A stretch of DNA of 64,000 nt from DATDAH01 sp963792205 (GTDB taxonomy: Bacteria; Actinomycetota; Acidimicrobiia; Acidimicrobiales; DATDAH01), in NCBI GenBank assembly GCA_963792205.1, contig CAWBVI010000002.1, positions 620,001-684,000 of the forward strand, read 5' to 3'. Positions 38,248 to 46,889 of this stretch are shown one piece after another; the first letter of the stretch is position 1; each line of letters begins with the position of its first letter. Made by a program: the position numbers and the translations under genes. The notes under the pieces are model-generated. The model saw only the letters and a program-made list of their open reading frames with translations. It had not been told where the DNA came from and searched no databases.

Positions 38248-38278
38248 ACCTAGACAGGCTATACCTAGACACGCTAGG
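38246..38278. promoter_or_regulatory. PadR operator/promoter: ATACCTAGACA direct repeats plus CCTAG inverted repeat
   Basis: ATACCTAGACA occurs at 38246-38256 and again at 38261-38271, a 15-base period. CCTAG (38264-38268) and CTAGG (38274-38278) form an inverted repeat. The minus-strand -10 TAGCCT (38261-38256) lies between the repeats, 8 bases before the padR ATG. Binding here would block padR and possibly the divergent DUF1707 gene at 38300. Confidence 0.6.
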
Positions 38279-38299
38279 TGACAAGGGGTTTCTGGCAGA

Positions 38300-38866
38300 A
38301 TGGCGGATGTGGCCCAGGTCCCTGAACCGCGGGTGTCCGACGCCGAGCGGGATGCCGTGGTCGACCGGCTCCGGTCGGCCTGCGGCGAGGGGCGGCTCAG
38401 CCTCGAGGAGTTCTCCGACCGGGTGACCGACGCCTACCAGGCCCGGACCTCGACCGAGCTGGCCCGGCTGACCGAGGACCTGCCCGCCCTGCCGGAGGCG
38501 GCCCCCCTGGCCGTCCGCCCCACCCGATGGGTCGTGGGCGTCTTCAGCGGCGCCCGCCGCAGCGGGCCCTGGCGCCCCGACGACCCGACCCGGGCGGTGG
38601 CGGTGTTCGGCGGCTGCCAGCTGGACCTCACGGCCGTCGACCTCGAGCCCGAGACCCGCATCGTGGCCTTCACCGCCTTCGGGGGCATCGAGGTCCTCGT
38701 GCCCGAGGGCGTGATGGTCGACCTCGGCGGCTTCGCCGTGTTCGGGGGTCGCGACGACCGGACCGCGGCGCACCACCGCCCCGGCGGCCCCGTCGTGCGG
38801 GTCGACTGCCGGGCGATCTTCGGTGGCGTGACCGTGCGCACCCGCCCGTTCAGCGGGGGCCGGTGA
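38300..38866 (+). CDS. DUF1707 and LiaF-like domain protein
   Basis: A 188-residue protein. The N-terminal DUF1707 (RVSDAERDAVVDRLRSACGEGRLSLEEFSDRVTDAYQART) is a common actinobacterial SHOCT-like module. The C-terminal part resembles the LiaF/cell-wall-active-antibiotics-response fold (AVFGGCQLDLTAVDLEP, AFTAFGGIEVLVPEGV). There is no membrane segment. It is divergent from padR across the shared operator and overlaps mocA by 4 bases. Confidence 0.8.
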   Translation: MADVAQVPEPRVSDAERDAVVDRLRSACGEGRLSLEEFSDRVTDAYQARTSTELARLTEDLPALPEAAPLAVRPTRWVVGVFSGARRSGPWRPDDPTRAVAVFGGCQLDLTAVDLEPETRIVAFTAFGGIEVLVPEGVMVDLGGFAVFGGRDDRTAAHHRPGGPVVRVDCRAIFGGVTVRTRPFSGGR

Positions 38867-39414
38867 CCACCCTGGCCGTGGTCCTCGCCGCGGGCGAGGG
38901 ACGCCGGTTCGGGGGCGGCAAGCTGCGGGCCGAGCTCCGCGGCCGCCCGCTCGTCAGCTGGTCCGTCGAGGCCGCGCTGGCCGCCGGCCTGGACGAGACG
39001 GCCGTGGTCACGGGCGACGACGATCTCGCCGACCTGCTGCCTCCGGCCGTCACCCGCCTCCCCAACCCGGACTGGGCGAGCGGGCAGGCCGGGTCCCTCC
39101 AGGTGGCGGTCGCCCACGCCGGCGCGGTCGGGCACGACGCGCTGGTGGTCGGGCTCGCCGACACGCCGTTCGTGCCGACCGAGGCTTGGCAGGCGGTGGC
39201 GGCCACCGAGGGGCCGATCGTCACCGCCGAGTTCGACGGCGAACGGCGCCCGCCGGTCCGCTTCGCCCGCGACGTGTGGCCGTTGCTGCCCACCGAGGGC
39301 GACGAAGGGGCGCGGCCCCTGCTCCGGCAACGCCCGGACCTGGTCACGGCGGTACCGTGCGCGGGAGTGCCGGTCGACGTGGACACCCAGGGGGATCTGG
39401 AGCGATGGAGCTGA
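38863..39414 (+). CDS. molybdenum cofactor cytidylyltransferase (MocA/MobA-like)
   Basis: A 183-residue nucleotidyltransferase: LAAGEGRRFGGGK at the N-terminus, NPDWASGQAGSLQVAV and GLADTPFVPTEAW. This arrangement is that of MocA, which turns molybdopterin into its cytosine dinucleotide form used by CO-dehydrogenase-like enzymes. That fits the nearby coxS-L-M genes. It overlaps coxG by 10 bases. Confidence 0.85.
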   Translation: MTTLAVVLAAGEGRRFGGGKLRAELRGRPLVSWSVEAALAAGLDETAVVTGDDDLADLLPPAVTRLPNPDWASGQAGSLQVAVAHAGAVGHDALVVGLADTPFVPTEAWQAVAATEGPIVTAEFDGERRPPVRFARDVWPLLPTEGDEGARPLLRQRPDLVTAVPCAGVPVDVDTQGDLERWS

Positions 39415-40152
39415 CCAATGAGTTCGACGTGGAGGTCCCGGTCGAGCAGGCCTGGGCCGTGCTCACCGATCTCGAGCGCATCGCCCCCTGCATGCCGGGT
39501 GCGCAGCTGACCGAGATCGAGGGCGACGAGTACCGCGGGATCGTGAAGGTCAAGGTCGGGCCCATCACCGCGCAGTACAAGGGCGTGGCCCGCTTCGCGG
39601 AGAAGGACGACGCCGCCTACTGGGCCGTCATCGACGCCCAGGGCCGTGACACCCGGGGCCAGGGCAATGCGAACGCCACCATCACCGCGGCGCTCGAGCC
39701 CCAGGGCGCCGGCACCCGGGTCACTGTCGTCACCGACATCAAGCTCACGGGCAAGGTGGCGCAGTTCGGGCGCGGCGCTATCCAGGACGTGAGCGGCGCG
39801 CTCATGGGCCAGTTCGTGTCCTGCCTGGAGAACGACCTTCTCTCGGGAACGGCCGAGGCCGCCCCCGTGGTGGTCGAGGTCGAGGCCGAGCCGGTCGTGA
39901 CGGCCGAGGCGGAGGTGGAGCCGGAGCCCGTGGTGGCCACCCAGGCCGAGGCCGAGGCCGAGCCCGCCGTCGAGCCCGTGGTCGTGGCGGAGCCCGCACC
40001 CGCCGTGCCCGCAGGGGTGCGCAAGATCGACAGCCCGGAGGCCGAGCCCGTGGACCTGCTGCAGGTCGCCGGCGGAACGATCGCCAAGTACGCCGATCCC
40101 GGTGGTCGTGGTCTTGGTGGTCCTGATCGTCCTCTTGGTGCTGCTGCTCTGA
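39405..40152 (+). CDS. CoxG-type SRPBCC protein with C-terminal membrane helix, frame broken once
   Basis: The N-terminal 150 residues are the CoxG/polyketide-cyclase-like fold (FDVEVPVEQAWAVLTDLERIAPCMPGAQL; KVGPITAQYKGVARF). An acidic Glu/Pro/Val-rich linker follows, then, if one C is removed near 40098-40100, the residues DPVVVVLVVLIVLLVLLL, a clear transmembrane anchor, and a TGA that overlaps the next ATG. CoxG recruits CO dehydrogenase to the membrane. Unless corrected, the frame runs into DUF501 and gives a false fusion. Confidence 0.85.
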
Positions 40153-40583
40153 TGAGCGACGTGGTGGCCGCCCTGCTCGGGCGGGCTCCGCAGGGTGCGT
40201 ACGAGGTGGTGGTCCGGGACGCCGCCGGTGGGCCGGTCGTCATCCGCAACGCCCCCCTGCTCGACGACGGGACGCCGATGCCTACGCGGTACTGGCTCGT
40301 GGGCGAGGCCGAGCGGGTGGCTGTCGGCCGACTGGAGGCGGCCCAGGGCGTGCGGCGGGCGGAAGCGGAGGTCGACCCCGACGAGCTGGCCGCGGCCCAC
40401 GCCCACTACGCCGAGGAGCGCGATGCCGCTCTCCCGCTCGACCACACCGGGGCCCGCCCCTTCGGCGGCGTCGGCGGCACCCGCCGCGGGGTGAAGTGCC
40501 TCCACGCCCACTACGCCTGGTACCTCGCTGGCGGTGACGACCCGGTCGGACGCTGGGTGGCGGAGCACCTGGACGACGGGTGA
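40152..40583 (+). CDS. DUF501 family protein
   Basis: A 143-residue cytoplasmic protein. Family landmarks are VIRNAPLLDDGTPMPTRYWLVG and the Cys/His ending GVKCLHAHYAWYLAGGDDPVGRW. Function is unknown. In actinobacteria it is normally sandwiched between ftsB and ppx; here ppx still follows (4-base overlap), but ftsB is 14 kb upstream. Confidence 0.88.
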   Translation: MSDVVAALLGRAPQGAYEVVVRDAAGGPVVIRNAPLLDDGTPMPTRYWLVGEAERVAVGRLEAAQGVRRAEAEVDPDELAAAHAHYAEERDAALPLDHTGARPFGGVGGTRRGVKCLHAHYAWYLAGGDDPVGRWVAEHLDDG

Positions 40584-41503
40584 CGACCGTCGCCGCCGTC
40601 GACTGCGGGACCAACTCCACCCGGCTCCTGATCACCGAAGACGGCCGGACCGTCGACCGCCGGATGATCATCACCCGGTTGGGCCAGGACGTCGACCGCA
40701 CCGGGCGCCTGGCTCCCGAGGCCATCGAACGAACGACGGCCGCGCTCCAGGAGTTCCGGGAGGCGATGGACGAGCACGGGGTCGAGCGGGTGCGCATGAC
40801 CGCGACCTCGGCGGCGCGCGACGCCGCCAACCGGGAGGAGTTCTTCACGGCGGCCGAGGCGATCGTCGGCGTGGCCCCGGAGCTGCTCAGCGGCTTGGAG
40901 GAAGGCCGGCTCTCGTTTGCCGGTGCCACGGCCGAGTTGGATCCCGCGGACGGGCCGTTTCTCGTCGTCGACATCGGGGGCGGGTCGACCGAGTTCGCGG
41001 TGGGAACGGACGAGTGCGAGGGCGCGGTCTCGGTCGACATCGGGTGCGTGCGCCTGACCGAGAAGTTCCTCCACCACGACCCGCCGCGGCCCGAGGAGCT
41101 GTCGGCGTGCCTGTCGGTGGTGCAGGTGCACCTCGACGACGTCGCCCGGGACCTGCCGGCCGTGCTGAGCGCGAAGACGTTCGTCGGGTTGGCCGGCACC
41201 GTCACGACCGTGGCGGCGGTCGACCTCGGCCTCGAGACCTACGACCGCGACGCCATCCACCACCTCGAGCTCAGCCACGAGGCCGTCGAGGACGTCTTCC
41301 GCACGCTGGCCACCGAGTCCCGGGCCCAGCGGCTGACCAATCCCGGCCTGGAGGAGGCCCGAGCCGACGTGATCGTGGGCGGGTGCTGCGTCCTGGTGAA
41401 GCTCATGCGCCACTGGGGGCGGGCCACCTGCCTGGTCTCGGAGGCGGACATCCTCGACGGTCTGGCCGCCTCCATCAGCTCCCCTAAGGTCGACGGCCGA
41501 TGA
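40580..41503 (+). CDS. Ppx/GppA family exopolyphosphatase
   Basis: A 307-residue ASKHA-fold phosphatase. Phosphate-binding loops AAVDCGTNSTRLLI at the N-terminus and LVVDIGGGSTEFAVG around residue 135 are present, along with ATSAARDAANREEF. It removes phosphate from polyphosphate or pppGpp. The length matches the short actinobacterial type (PPX1/2). GTG overlaps the DUF501 stop, and the ATG of the next gene overlaps its own stop. Confidence 0.9.
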   Translation: MTTVAAVDCGTNSTRLLITEDGRTVDRRMIITRLGQDVDRTGRLAPEAIERTTAALQEFREAMDEHGVERVRMTATSAARDAANREEFFTAAEAIVGVAPELLSGLEEGRLSFAGATAELDPADGPFLVVDIGGGSTEFAVGTDECEGAVSVDIGCVRLTEKFLHHDPPRPEELSACLSVVQVHLDDVARDLPAVLSAKTFVGLAGTVTTVAAVDLGLETYDRDAIHHLELSHEAVEDVFRTLATESRAQRLTNPGLEEARADVIVGGCCVLVKLMRHWGRATCLVSEADILDGLAASISSPKVDGR

Positions 41504-42090
41504 GCACGCTGCTGGGACGCCGTGTCCTGCTGCGACCGCTGAGCGTCAACGACTTCCCCTCCTGGACCGAGGTGCGGAACCGCAACGCCGGCTGGCTGCT
41601 GCGCTGGGAGCCCAAGCGCCTCCCGGGCCAGCCCGACGTGACGACCGACCGGGACGCGTTCGCCGTGCGGTGCTCGGCACGCGAACGGGAGCGGCAGCTC
41701 GGTACCGGCTACGGGTTCGGCCTCTTCGTCGACGGGGTGTTCGCGGGCGAGATCAACCTCTCGGCCATCCAGCGGGGGCCGTTCCAGAGCGCCTACGTCG
41801 GCTACTGGATCGACGAGCGCCACGCCGGAAAGGGCTACACCCCCGAGGCCCTCGTGGTGCTGGCCCGCTTCGCCTTCGACGACCTCCGGCTCCACCGGAT
41901 GCAGATCGCCATCATCCCCCGCAACGCCCCGAGCCGGCGCGTGGTCGAGAAGCTCAAGATCCGCGAAGAGGGCGTGGCCGAGCGCTACCTGGAGATCAAC
42001 GGCGTCTGGGAGGACCACGTCCGCTACGCCATGACCACCGAGGAGTGGCAGCAGCGCCGCGACGACCTCTTGACCGAATGGATCGGCTGA
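41500..42090 (+). CDS. GNAT family N-acetyltransferase (RimJ/RimL type)
   Basis: A 196-residue acetyltransferase with LLGRRVLLRPLSVNDFPSWTEVRNRN, GEINLSAIQRGPFQSAYVGYWIDERHAGKGYTPEAL (acetyl-CoA loop) and RMQIAIIPRNAPSRRVVEKLKIREEG. This is the profile of ribosomal-protein N-terminal acetyltransferases. It is co-transcribed with ppx (ATGA overlap). Confidence 0.9.
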   Translation: MSTLLGRRVLLRPLSVNDFPSWTEVRNRNAGWLLRWEPKRLPGQPDVTTDRDAFAVRCSARERERQLGTGYGFGLFVDGVFAGEINLSAIQRGPFQSAYVGYWIDERHAGKGYTPEALVVLARFAFDDLRLHRMQIAIIPRNAPSRRVVEKLKIREEGVAERYLEINGVWEDHVRYAMTTEEWQQRRDDLLTEWIG

Positions 42091-42097
42091 GTTCGCC

Positions 42098-42859
42098 TCA
42101 AGCTTGGCGGTCGCTGATCTTCGAGCGGAGGGCGCCGAGGCGTTGGCCGAACTCGGGTTGGTCGAGCGACCAGAGCTGATCGGTCAGCTCCCGGTCCACG
42201 GCCGAGGCATGGTCCTCGATGGTGGCCATGTCGGCGATGGTGGCCTTGACCCGCTGGGCCAGCTCACGGGGCGCGGCGGCCGCGGTCGCGGCCATGGCCT
42301 GGGCCGCCGTCAGCAGCTCGCCGTCCGGCACGCAGCGCCAGGCCAGGCCGACCCGCTCGGCTTCGGGGCCGTCGAGGACGTCGCCGAAGACGCCGAGCGC
42401 CATGGTGGCCTGCACGCCGGCGATGCGGCGCAGCATCCACGTGTACCCGCCGCCGGGGTGCAGCCCGAGCTGGAGGAAGCGGGTGTCGAAGCGGGCGCCC
42501 TCGGCGGCAAGGCGGACGTCACAGGACAAGGCCATGTTGAGCCCCGCGCCCACGGCCGCGCCGTTGACCGCGGCGAGGGTGGGCAGCGGGCACCGGCTCA
42601 GCCGGAGGAACCCCTCGTAGATCCGGCGCAGGCCCGCCTCCTTGGAGTCGCTGAGGTGGGAGAGGTCGGCCCCCGCGCAGAAGGCCGGTGGTGCGCCGGT
42701 GACCACGACCGCACCGATGCCCTCGTCGGCCTCGAGGGAGTCGAAGGTCTGCCCGATGGCCTCGACCATCTCCAGGCTGATCGCATTGCGCTTCTCGGGG
42801 TCGTTGAGGGTGACCGTGGCCACCCGGTCGACGACCTCCACCAGGATCGGGTCGGACAA
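42098..42859 (-). CDS. enoyl-CoA hydratase/isomerase family protein
   Basis: A 253-residue crotonase. The oxyanion-hole region PAFCAGADLSHLSD and NGAAVGAGLNMALSCDVRLAAEGARF are present, with LGLHPGGGYTWMLRRIAG in place of the usual GLVPDGG segment, so the second catalytic glutamate is uncertain. It starts with TTG, one base after the stop of the epimerase gene, so the pair is coupled. The role is probably in fatty or branched acyl-CoA breakdown. Confidence 0.88.
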   Translation of the reverse strand: MSDPILVEVVDRVATVTLNDPEKRNAISLEMVEAIGQTFDSLEADEGIGAVVVTGAPPAFCAGADLSHLSDSKEAGLRRIYEGFLRLSRCPLPTLAAVNGAAVGAGLNMALSCDVRLAAEGARFDTRFLQLGLHPGGGYTWMLRRIAGVQATMALGVFGDVLDGPEAERVGLAWRCVPDGELLTAAQAMAATAAAAPRELAQRVKATIADMATIEDHASAVDRELTDQLWSLDQPEFGQRLGALRSKISDRQA

Positions 42860-42860
42860 C

Positions 42861-43901
42861 TCAGCTTCCTTCCCTCAGGACCGCGGGGGAGTGCTTGAAG
42901 AACTGCTCGACGTCGGCCTGGTAGGTGTACTCGGGCTCGCCCCCGCCGACCGTCGACCGCAGCCGGAGCGACTGCGCGTAGTTCTCCACCGTCCCGGCCG
43001 ACGTATAGCTGTAGTGGAACCCGGCGTCGACCAGCTTCGACCCGTCGACCCCCCGCCCGTAGCGCAGCAGCTCGAGGTTCTCGGGCGGGATGTCGTAGCC
43101 GAAGATCCGCAGCGGCAGCACGGCGGCACCCGACGCCACCGGCGGGAGCGGGATGGTGCGCTTGCCACAGATCGTGGCCACCTCGCTCCAGGGCAGCATC
43201 CCGTCGCCGGCGACGTTGTAGATGCCCGCGAGGTCGTTCTCGAGGACGAAGAGGATCGAGCGGACCACGTCGTCCTCGTGGACGAACTGGAACCGTGGGT
43301 CGAAGCCGAAGATCGAGGGGACCAGGGGGAGCTGCAGGATCTTGCTGAAAGGCGTGCTGATGGCGGGGCCGAGCACGTTGCTGAACCGGAGGAGGGAGAC
43401 CGTCACGTGGGGGTTGTCGACGGCGAAGTCCCGCACGTAGTCCTCGACCGCGAGCAGGCTCCGCTCGATCGAGGTCTTGGGGGGCTTGGTGCGGTGCATG
43501 TCCTCGCGGAAGAAGGCCGGGTCTTCGCGGTCGGCGCCGTAGACGAGGGACGAGGACTTCACCACCACCCGCTCGACCGTGCTGCCCGGGGCCGACGCCG
43601 CCGCGAACAGGTTCATCGTCCCGATGACGTTGATCTCCTTCATCGCCCGGGACGACATCTGGTCGGAGTTCATGACCAGGAACGTGTGGATGATCGTGTC
43701 GACCTTGGTGGCCGCCACGATGCGGCTCAGGATCGAGTAGTTCTGGTCGACCCGGACGAACTCGGTCCGCTCCAGCTCGACCTCCGGTGGGGAGGTGTCG
43801 AGGCCGACGATGACCTCGACCCCGGGGTCGGCCTCCAGCTCCTGGGCGACCAGCCCGCCCCAGAACGTGCCCAGCCCGGTGACGAGCACCCGCCGTCCCA
43901 C
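42861..43901 (-). CDS. NAD-dependent epimerase/dehydratase family protein
   Basis: A 346-residue extended SDR. The cofactor loop is VLVTGLGTFWGGLVAQEL; later SSSLVYGADRED takes the place of the SSxxVYG motif. The canonical YxxxK is replaced by SIERSLLAVEDYVRDFA. It starts at GTG 43901 three bases after the acyltransferase stop. The plsC-epimerase pair is common in actinobacteria; the sugar or lipid substrate is unknown. Confidence 0.83.
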   Translation of the reverse strand: MGRRVLVTGLGTFWGGLVAQELEADPGVEVIVGLDTSPPEVELERTEFVRVDQNYSILSRIVAATKVDTIIHTFLVMNSDQMSSRAMKEINVIGTMNLFAAASAPGSTVERVVVKSSSLVYGADREDPAFFREDMHRTKPPKTSIERSLLAVEDYVRDFAVDNPHVTVSLLRFSNVLGPAISTPFSKILQLPLVPSIFGFDPRFQFVHEDDVVRSILFVLENDLAGIYNVAGDGMLPWSEVATICGKRTIPLPPVASGAAVLPLRIFGYDIPPENLELLRYGRGVDGSKLVDAGFHYSYTSAGTVENYAQSLRLRSTVGGGEPEYTYQADVEQFFKHSPAVLREGS

Positions 43902-43903
43902 GT

Positions 43904-44812
43904 TCAGCCCTTCCAGACCGAGCGCCGGACGCGGATCATCTCGAAGAGCTCGTCCTGGATGCGCTGACGGATCTCGTCGGCCGCGTCCATGACCTTGCTC
44001 TTGCTGTAGCGCTCCTGGTCGGGCGGGACGTCGAAGTGGATCGGGTCGAGCACCCGGAGGCGGAACTTGGCCGGCAGCGGCATCACGATGCCGAGCGGGC
44101 CGAGGGCCAGCATCTGTGGGGTGATCGGGACATAGGGCACGCCCAGGGCCTTCGCCAGCGGCGTGATCTTGGCGATGATCGGCATCGCCTCCTCGGAGCC
44201 CACGACCGCGATCGGGACGACCGGCGCCCCTGCCCGCATGGCGATCTCGACGAAGCCGCCCCGCCCGAACCGCCGGAGCCGGTAGCGCTCCGACACGTGC
44301 TTGCCGGTGCCCTTGGTGCCCTCGGGGAACACGAGCACGAGGGCTTCCTTGTCCCGCAGGAGCCGGTACGCGTTGTCGGGGTGGGCGACCACGCCCCCGA
44401 CCCGGGACCAGAGCGTCCCGACGACGGGCAGGGACTTGAACAGGTGGTCGGCCAGGCCGTACACGGGCCGCTGCAGCTCGGTCTCGATGCCGTGCATGAT
44501 CACGGGGGCGTCGGAGGGGATGGCCCCGGCGTGGTTGGCCACGAGCAGGGCGCCCCCGTCCTGCGGGATCTTCTCCAGCCCTTCCCACTCGGCCCGGAAC
44601 CACGAGCGGTAGATGGGGTCGTAGAGGGCGCGGGCCAGCTCTCGCATGTGCTCCGAGCGGCCCCACTCGTCGACGTCGCCCCGCCGGGCGGGATCGGACT
44701 GGCCTTCAGGGCGGCGGTCGAGGGGGAGATGGACGAGCGTGCCACCCGTATCGGCCGCGGCGGCCGTGGCGGGTCCGGCGGGCGCGTCGACGCGGGTCTC
44801 GTCCCCAGCCAT
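43904..44812 (-). CDS. lysophospholipid acyltransferase family protein (PlsC-like)
   Basis: A 302-residue acyltransferase with an about 70-residue N-terminal extension and the motifs LLVANHAGAIPSDA (catalytic histidine and aspartate), VFPEGTKGTGK and VPIAVVGSEEAMP. Members acylate lysophosphatidate or related lipids. An 18-base palindrome covers its start codon. First gene of a three-gene minus-strand unit with the epimerase and the hydratase. Confidence 0.87.
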   Translation of the reverse strand: MAGDETRVDAPAGPATAAAADTGGTLVHLPLDRRPEGQSDPARRGDVDEWGRSEHMRELARALYDPIYRSWFRAEWEGLEKIPQDGGALLVANHAGAIPSDAPVIMHGIETELQRPVYGLADHLFKSLPVVGTLWSRVGGVVAHPDNAYRLLRDKEALVLVFPEGTKGTGKHVSERYRLRRFGRGGFVEIAMRAGAPVVPIAVVGSEEAMPIIAKITPLAKALGVPYVPITPQMLALGPLGIVMPLPAKFRLRVLDPIHFDVPPDQERYSKSKVMDAADEIRQRIQDELFEMIRVRRSVWKG

Positions 44813-44821
44813 ATGGCTGGG
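44804..44821. repeat. 18-base perfect palindrome over the plsC-like start codon
   Basis: CCCAGCCATATGGCTGGG is perfectly self-complementary, and its minus-strand ATG is the start codon of the acyltransferase gene. TAGTCT lies just upstream on that strand. It could be an operator, or an mRNA hairpin covering the start. Confidence 0.6.
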
Positions 44822-44854
44822 CAGACTACCGGCGGTCGCTCGGCGCCCCCGCGG

Positions 44855-46814
44855 TCAGGACGAGGGAACCCGGGTCACCGTGTCCTCGTCGGGGTTGGTC
44901 ACCCACAGGGCTTCTGCGGTCATCGTCACCCCCAGCGGCCCCGGGCCGCCGTCGACGGTCTCGACCACCTCGTCGGTGGCCGGGTCGATGCGGGTGATCG
45001 TGCCCTCGTCCTTGTTGGTGATCCACACGGCGGCGTCGGTGGCCACCACGCCCCAGGTCGAGGCATCGAGGTCGACGGTCGCCACGACCTCGTTGGTGGC
45101 CGGGTCGATGCGGGTCACGGTGTCCCCGTCGCGGTCGGTGATCCACAGGGCGGACTCCGTGACGGCTGCGTCCCGGGGCGCGCCGCCCACGGTGATGACC
45201 TCGACGACCTCGTTGGTGGCGGGGTCGATGCGGCTGACCGTCCCGTCGCTCCGGTTGGTGACCCACACCGCGGTGTCGCTGACCGCGACCCCCAACGGGT
45301 CGGTGCCGACGGCGATGACCTCGACCACGGTGTCGGTGGCCGGATCGATGCGGCTGACAGTGGCGTCCTGGCGGTTGGTCACCCACACCGACGTGTCGGT
45401 GGCGACGAGGCCGCGGGGCAGGTCTCCGACGGCGATGGTGGCCACGATCTGGTTGCTGGTCGTGTCGATCCGGTGGACCTCGTCCTCCTGACGAGCGGTG
45501 ACCCAGAGATCGGTTCCGCTGATGTCGATGCCGTCGGGGAAGCCGGGAACCGGCGTCGTTTCGACGACCTCGTTCGTGGCCGGGTCGATGCGGCTGACGC
45601 TGTCGCCCTCGCCGTTGGTGACCCAGACCCCGGCGTCGGTCGCGGTCAGCTCCTGCGGCAGGTCACCCACCGTGATGGTCGCGCGGGTCATTCGCGCCCG
45701 TGGCGCTGCCGGCACCGCCGTCATCGTCGCCCGCCGCGCCGGCGGCCGCGGGGTCGTCCCGGTCCGGGTCGTCATCGGGCAGGAAGACCGCCAGCCCGAC
45801 GGCCACCACCGCCAGGACGCCGACGGCGCCGACCAGCGCCCACCGCCGGTGCCGCTTCGTCGCCGGAGTCGGGACCGCGGCGGGTGCCGGGGTCGAGCCG
45901 AGCGAGATCGTCGTCCCGGGGGGCTCAGGGCCGACCGGCGCCGGGGCGCCCACGGGCGCCGACGGTGCCTCGCTGCGCACCGGGAGCTCGGTCACGGGCA
46001 AGCCCAGGGCGCGCTGGGCGTCCTGCAGGGCCGTGCCGAGCGCGGCCGCGGTCGCGGGTCGGTCGCCGGGCGCCTTCGCCATCGCCCGCTCGACGACCTC
46101 CACGACGGGGTCCGGGACGCCTCGCTCCCGCAGGTCGGGTGGCGGTTCGCTGGTCGCCCGGACGATGAGGGCGGCCATCGACTCGTCGGTCGGCCGGACG
46201 AACGCCGGCGCGCCGCTGAGGAGCTCGTACAGGGTCGAGCCGAGGGAGTAGACGTCGGAGGCCGGCGAGGCCCGCTCGCCCTGGAGGACCTCGGGGGCGG
46301 CGTGGGCCAGCGTGGCCGTGAGCATGCCGGTGCTGGTGATGGTGTGGCCGGTGACCGCGGCGATCCCGAAGTCACCCAGCTTCACCCGGCCGAAGGCGTC
46401 GACGAGGACGTTGTCCGGCTTGACGTCGCGATGGAGGAGGCCGGCCCGGTGGGCGGTCTCGAGCGCGCCGGCGAGCCGGACGCCGTGGTCGAGCACCTCG
46501 TCGGCGGGCAGCGGCCCCCGCTCGTCCAGGACCCGGCCGAGCGAACCGGACTCGAAGTACTCCATGACCAGGAACGGCCGGCCGTCGTCGGTGAGGCCCG
46601 TGTGGTGCACGAGGACGATGTTGGGGTGCCACGAGAGCAGGCCCATGGCGATCCCCTCGCGCTCGAAGCGCCGCCGGTCGTCGTCGGAGAGGCCGGGCGT
46701 GGTGAGGACCTTGAGCGCCACCGAGCGCCCGAGCGCCTGCTGGTTGGCCCGGTAGACCACGGCGAAGCCGCCGCGACCGATCTCGACGAGATCCTCGAAT
46801 CCGGCGAGCTCCAC
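44855..46814 (-). CDS. receptor-type Ser/Thr protein kinase with YncE-like beta-propeller, frame broken once
   Basis: Residues 1-265 are a Hanks-type kinase (GRGGFAVVYRAN, ALKVL, LLHRDVKPDNVLVD, FGDF-equivalent KLGDFGIAAV, DVYSLGSTLYELLSG). A Pro-rich linker follows, then a transmembrane helix WALVGAVGVLAVVAVGLAVF and an acidic stalk. After a frame change near 45691-45692 come about seven repeats of some 42 residues with VWVTNxxDxTVSRIDPATNEVVE. The propeller alone has no signal peptide, and one extra base joins the two frames, so this is most likely one sensor kinase like mycobacterial PknD. Two overlapping genes cannot be excluded. TAGCGT lies 8 bases before the GTG. Confidence 0.85.
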
Positions 46815-46822
46815 CGAGGTGG

Positions 46823-46828
46823 ACGCTA
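46823..46828 (-). promoter_or_regulatory. -10 element of the kinase gene
   Basis: TAGCGT on the minus strand lies 8 bases before GTG 46814, consistent with a leaderless transcript. Confidence 0.45.
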
Positions 46829-46889
46829 CCGGTCGGGTTCGCCCCCGTACCCCGTCCGCGCTGTGAGCGGCGATGCCGGCGTCCGCGAC

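Noticed and set aside
39405..40583. Apparent CoxG-DUF501 fusion protein
   Set aside because: Removing one C near 40098 gives a proper transmembrane C-terminus for CoxG and a TGATG junction with DUF501, so the fusion is an artefact of a frame error.
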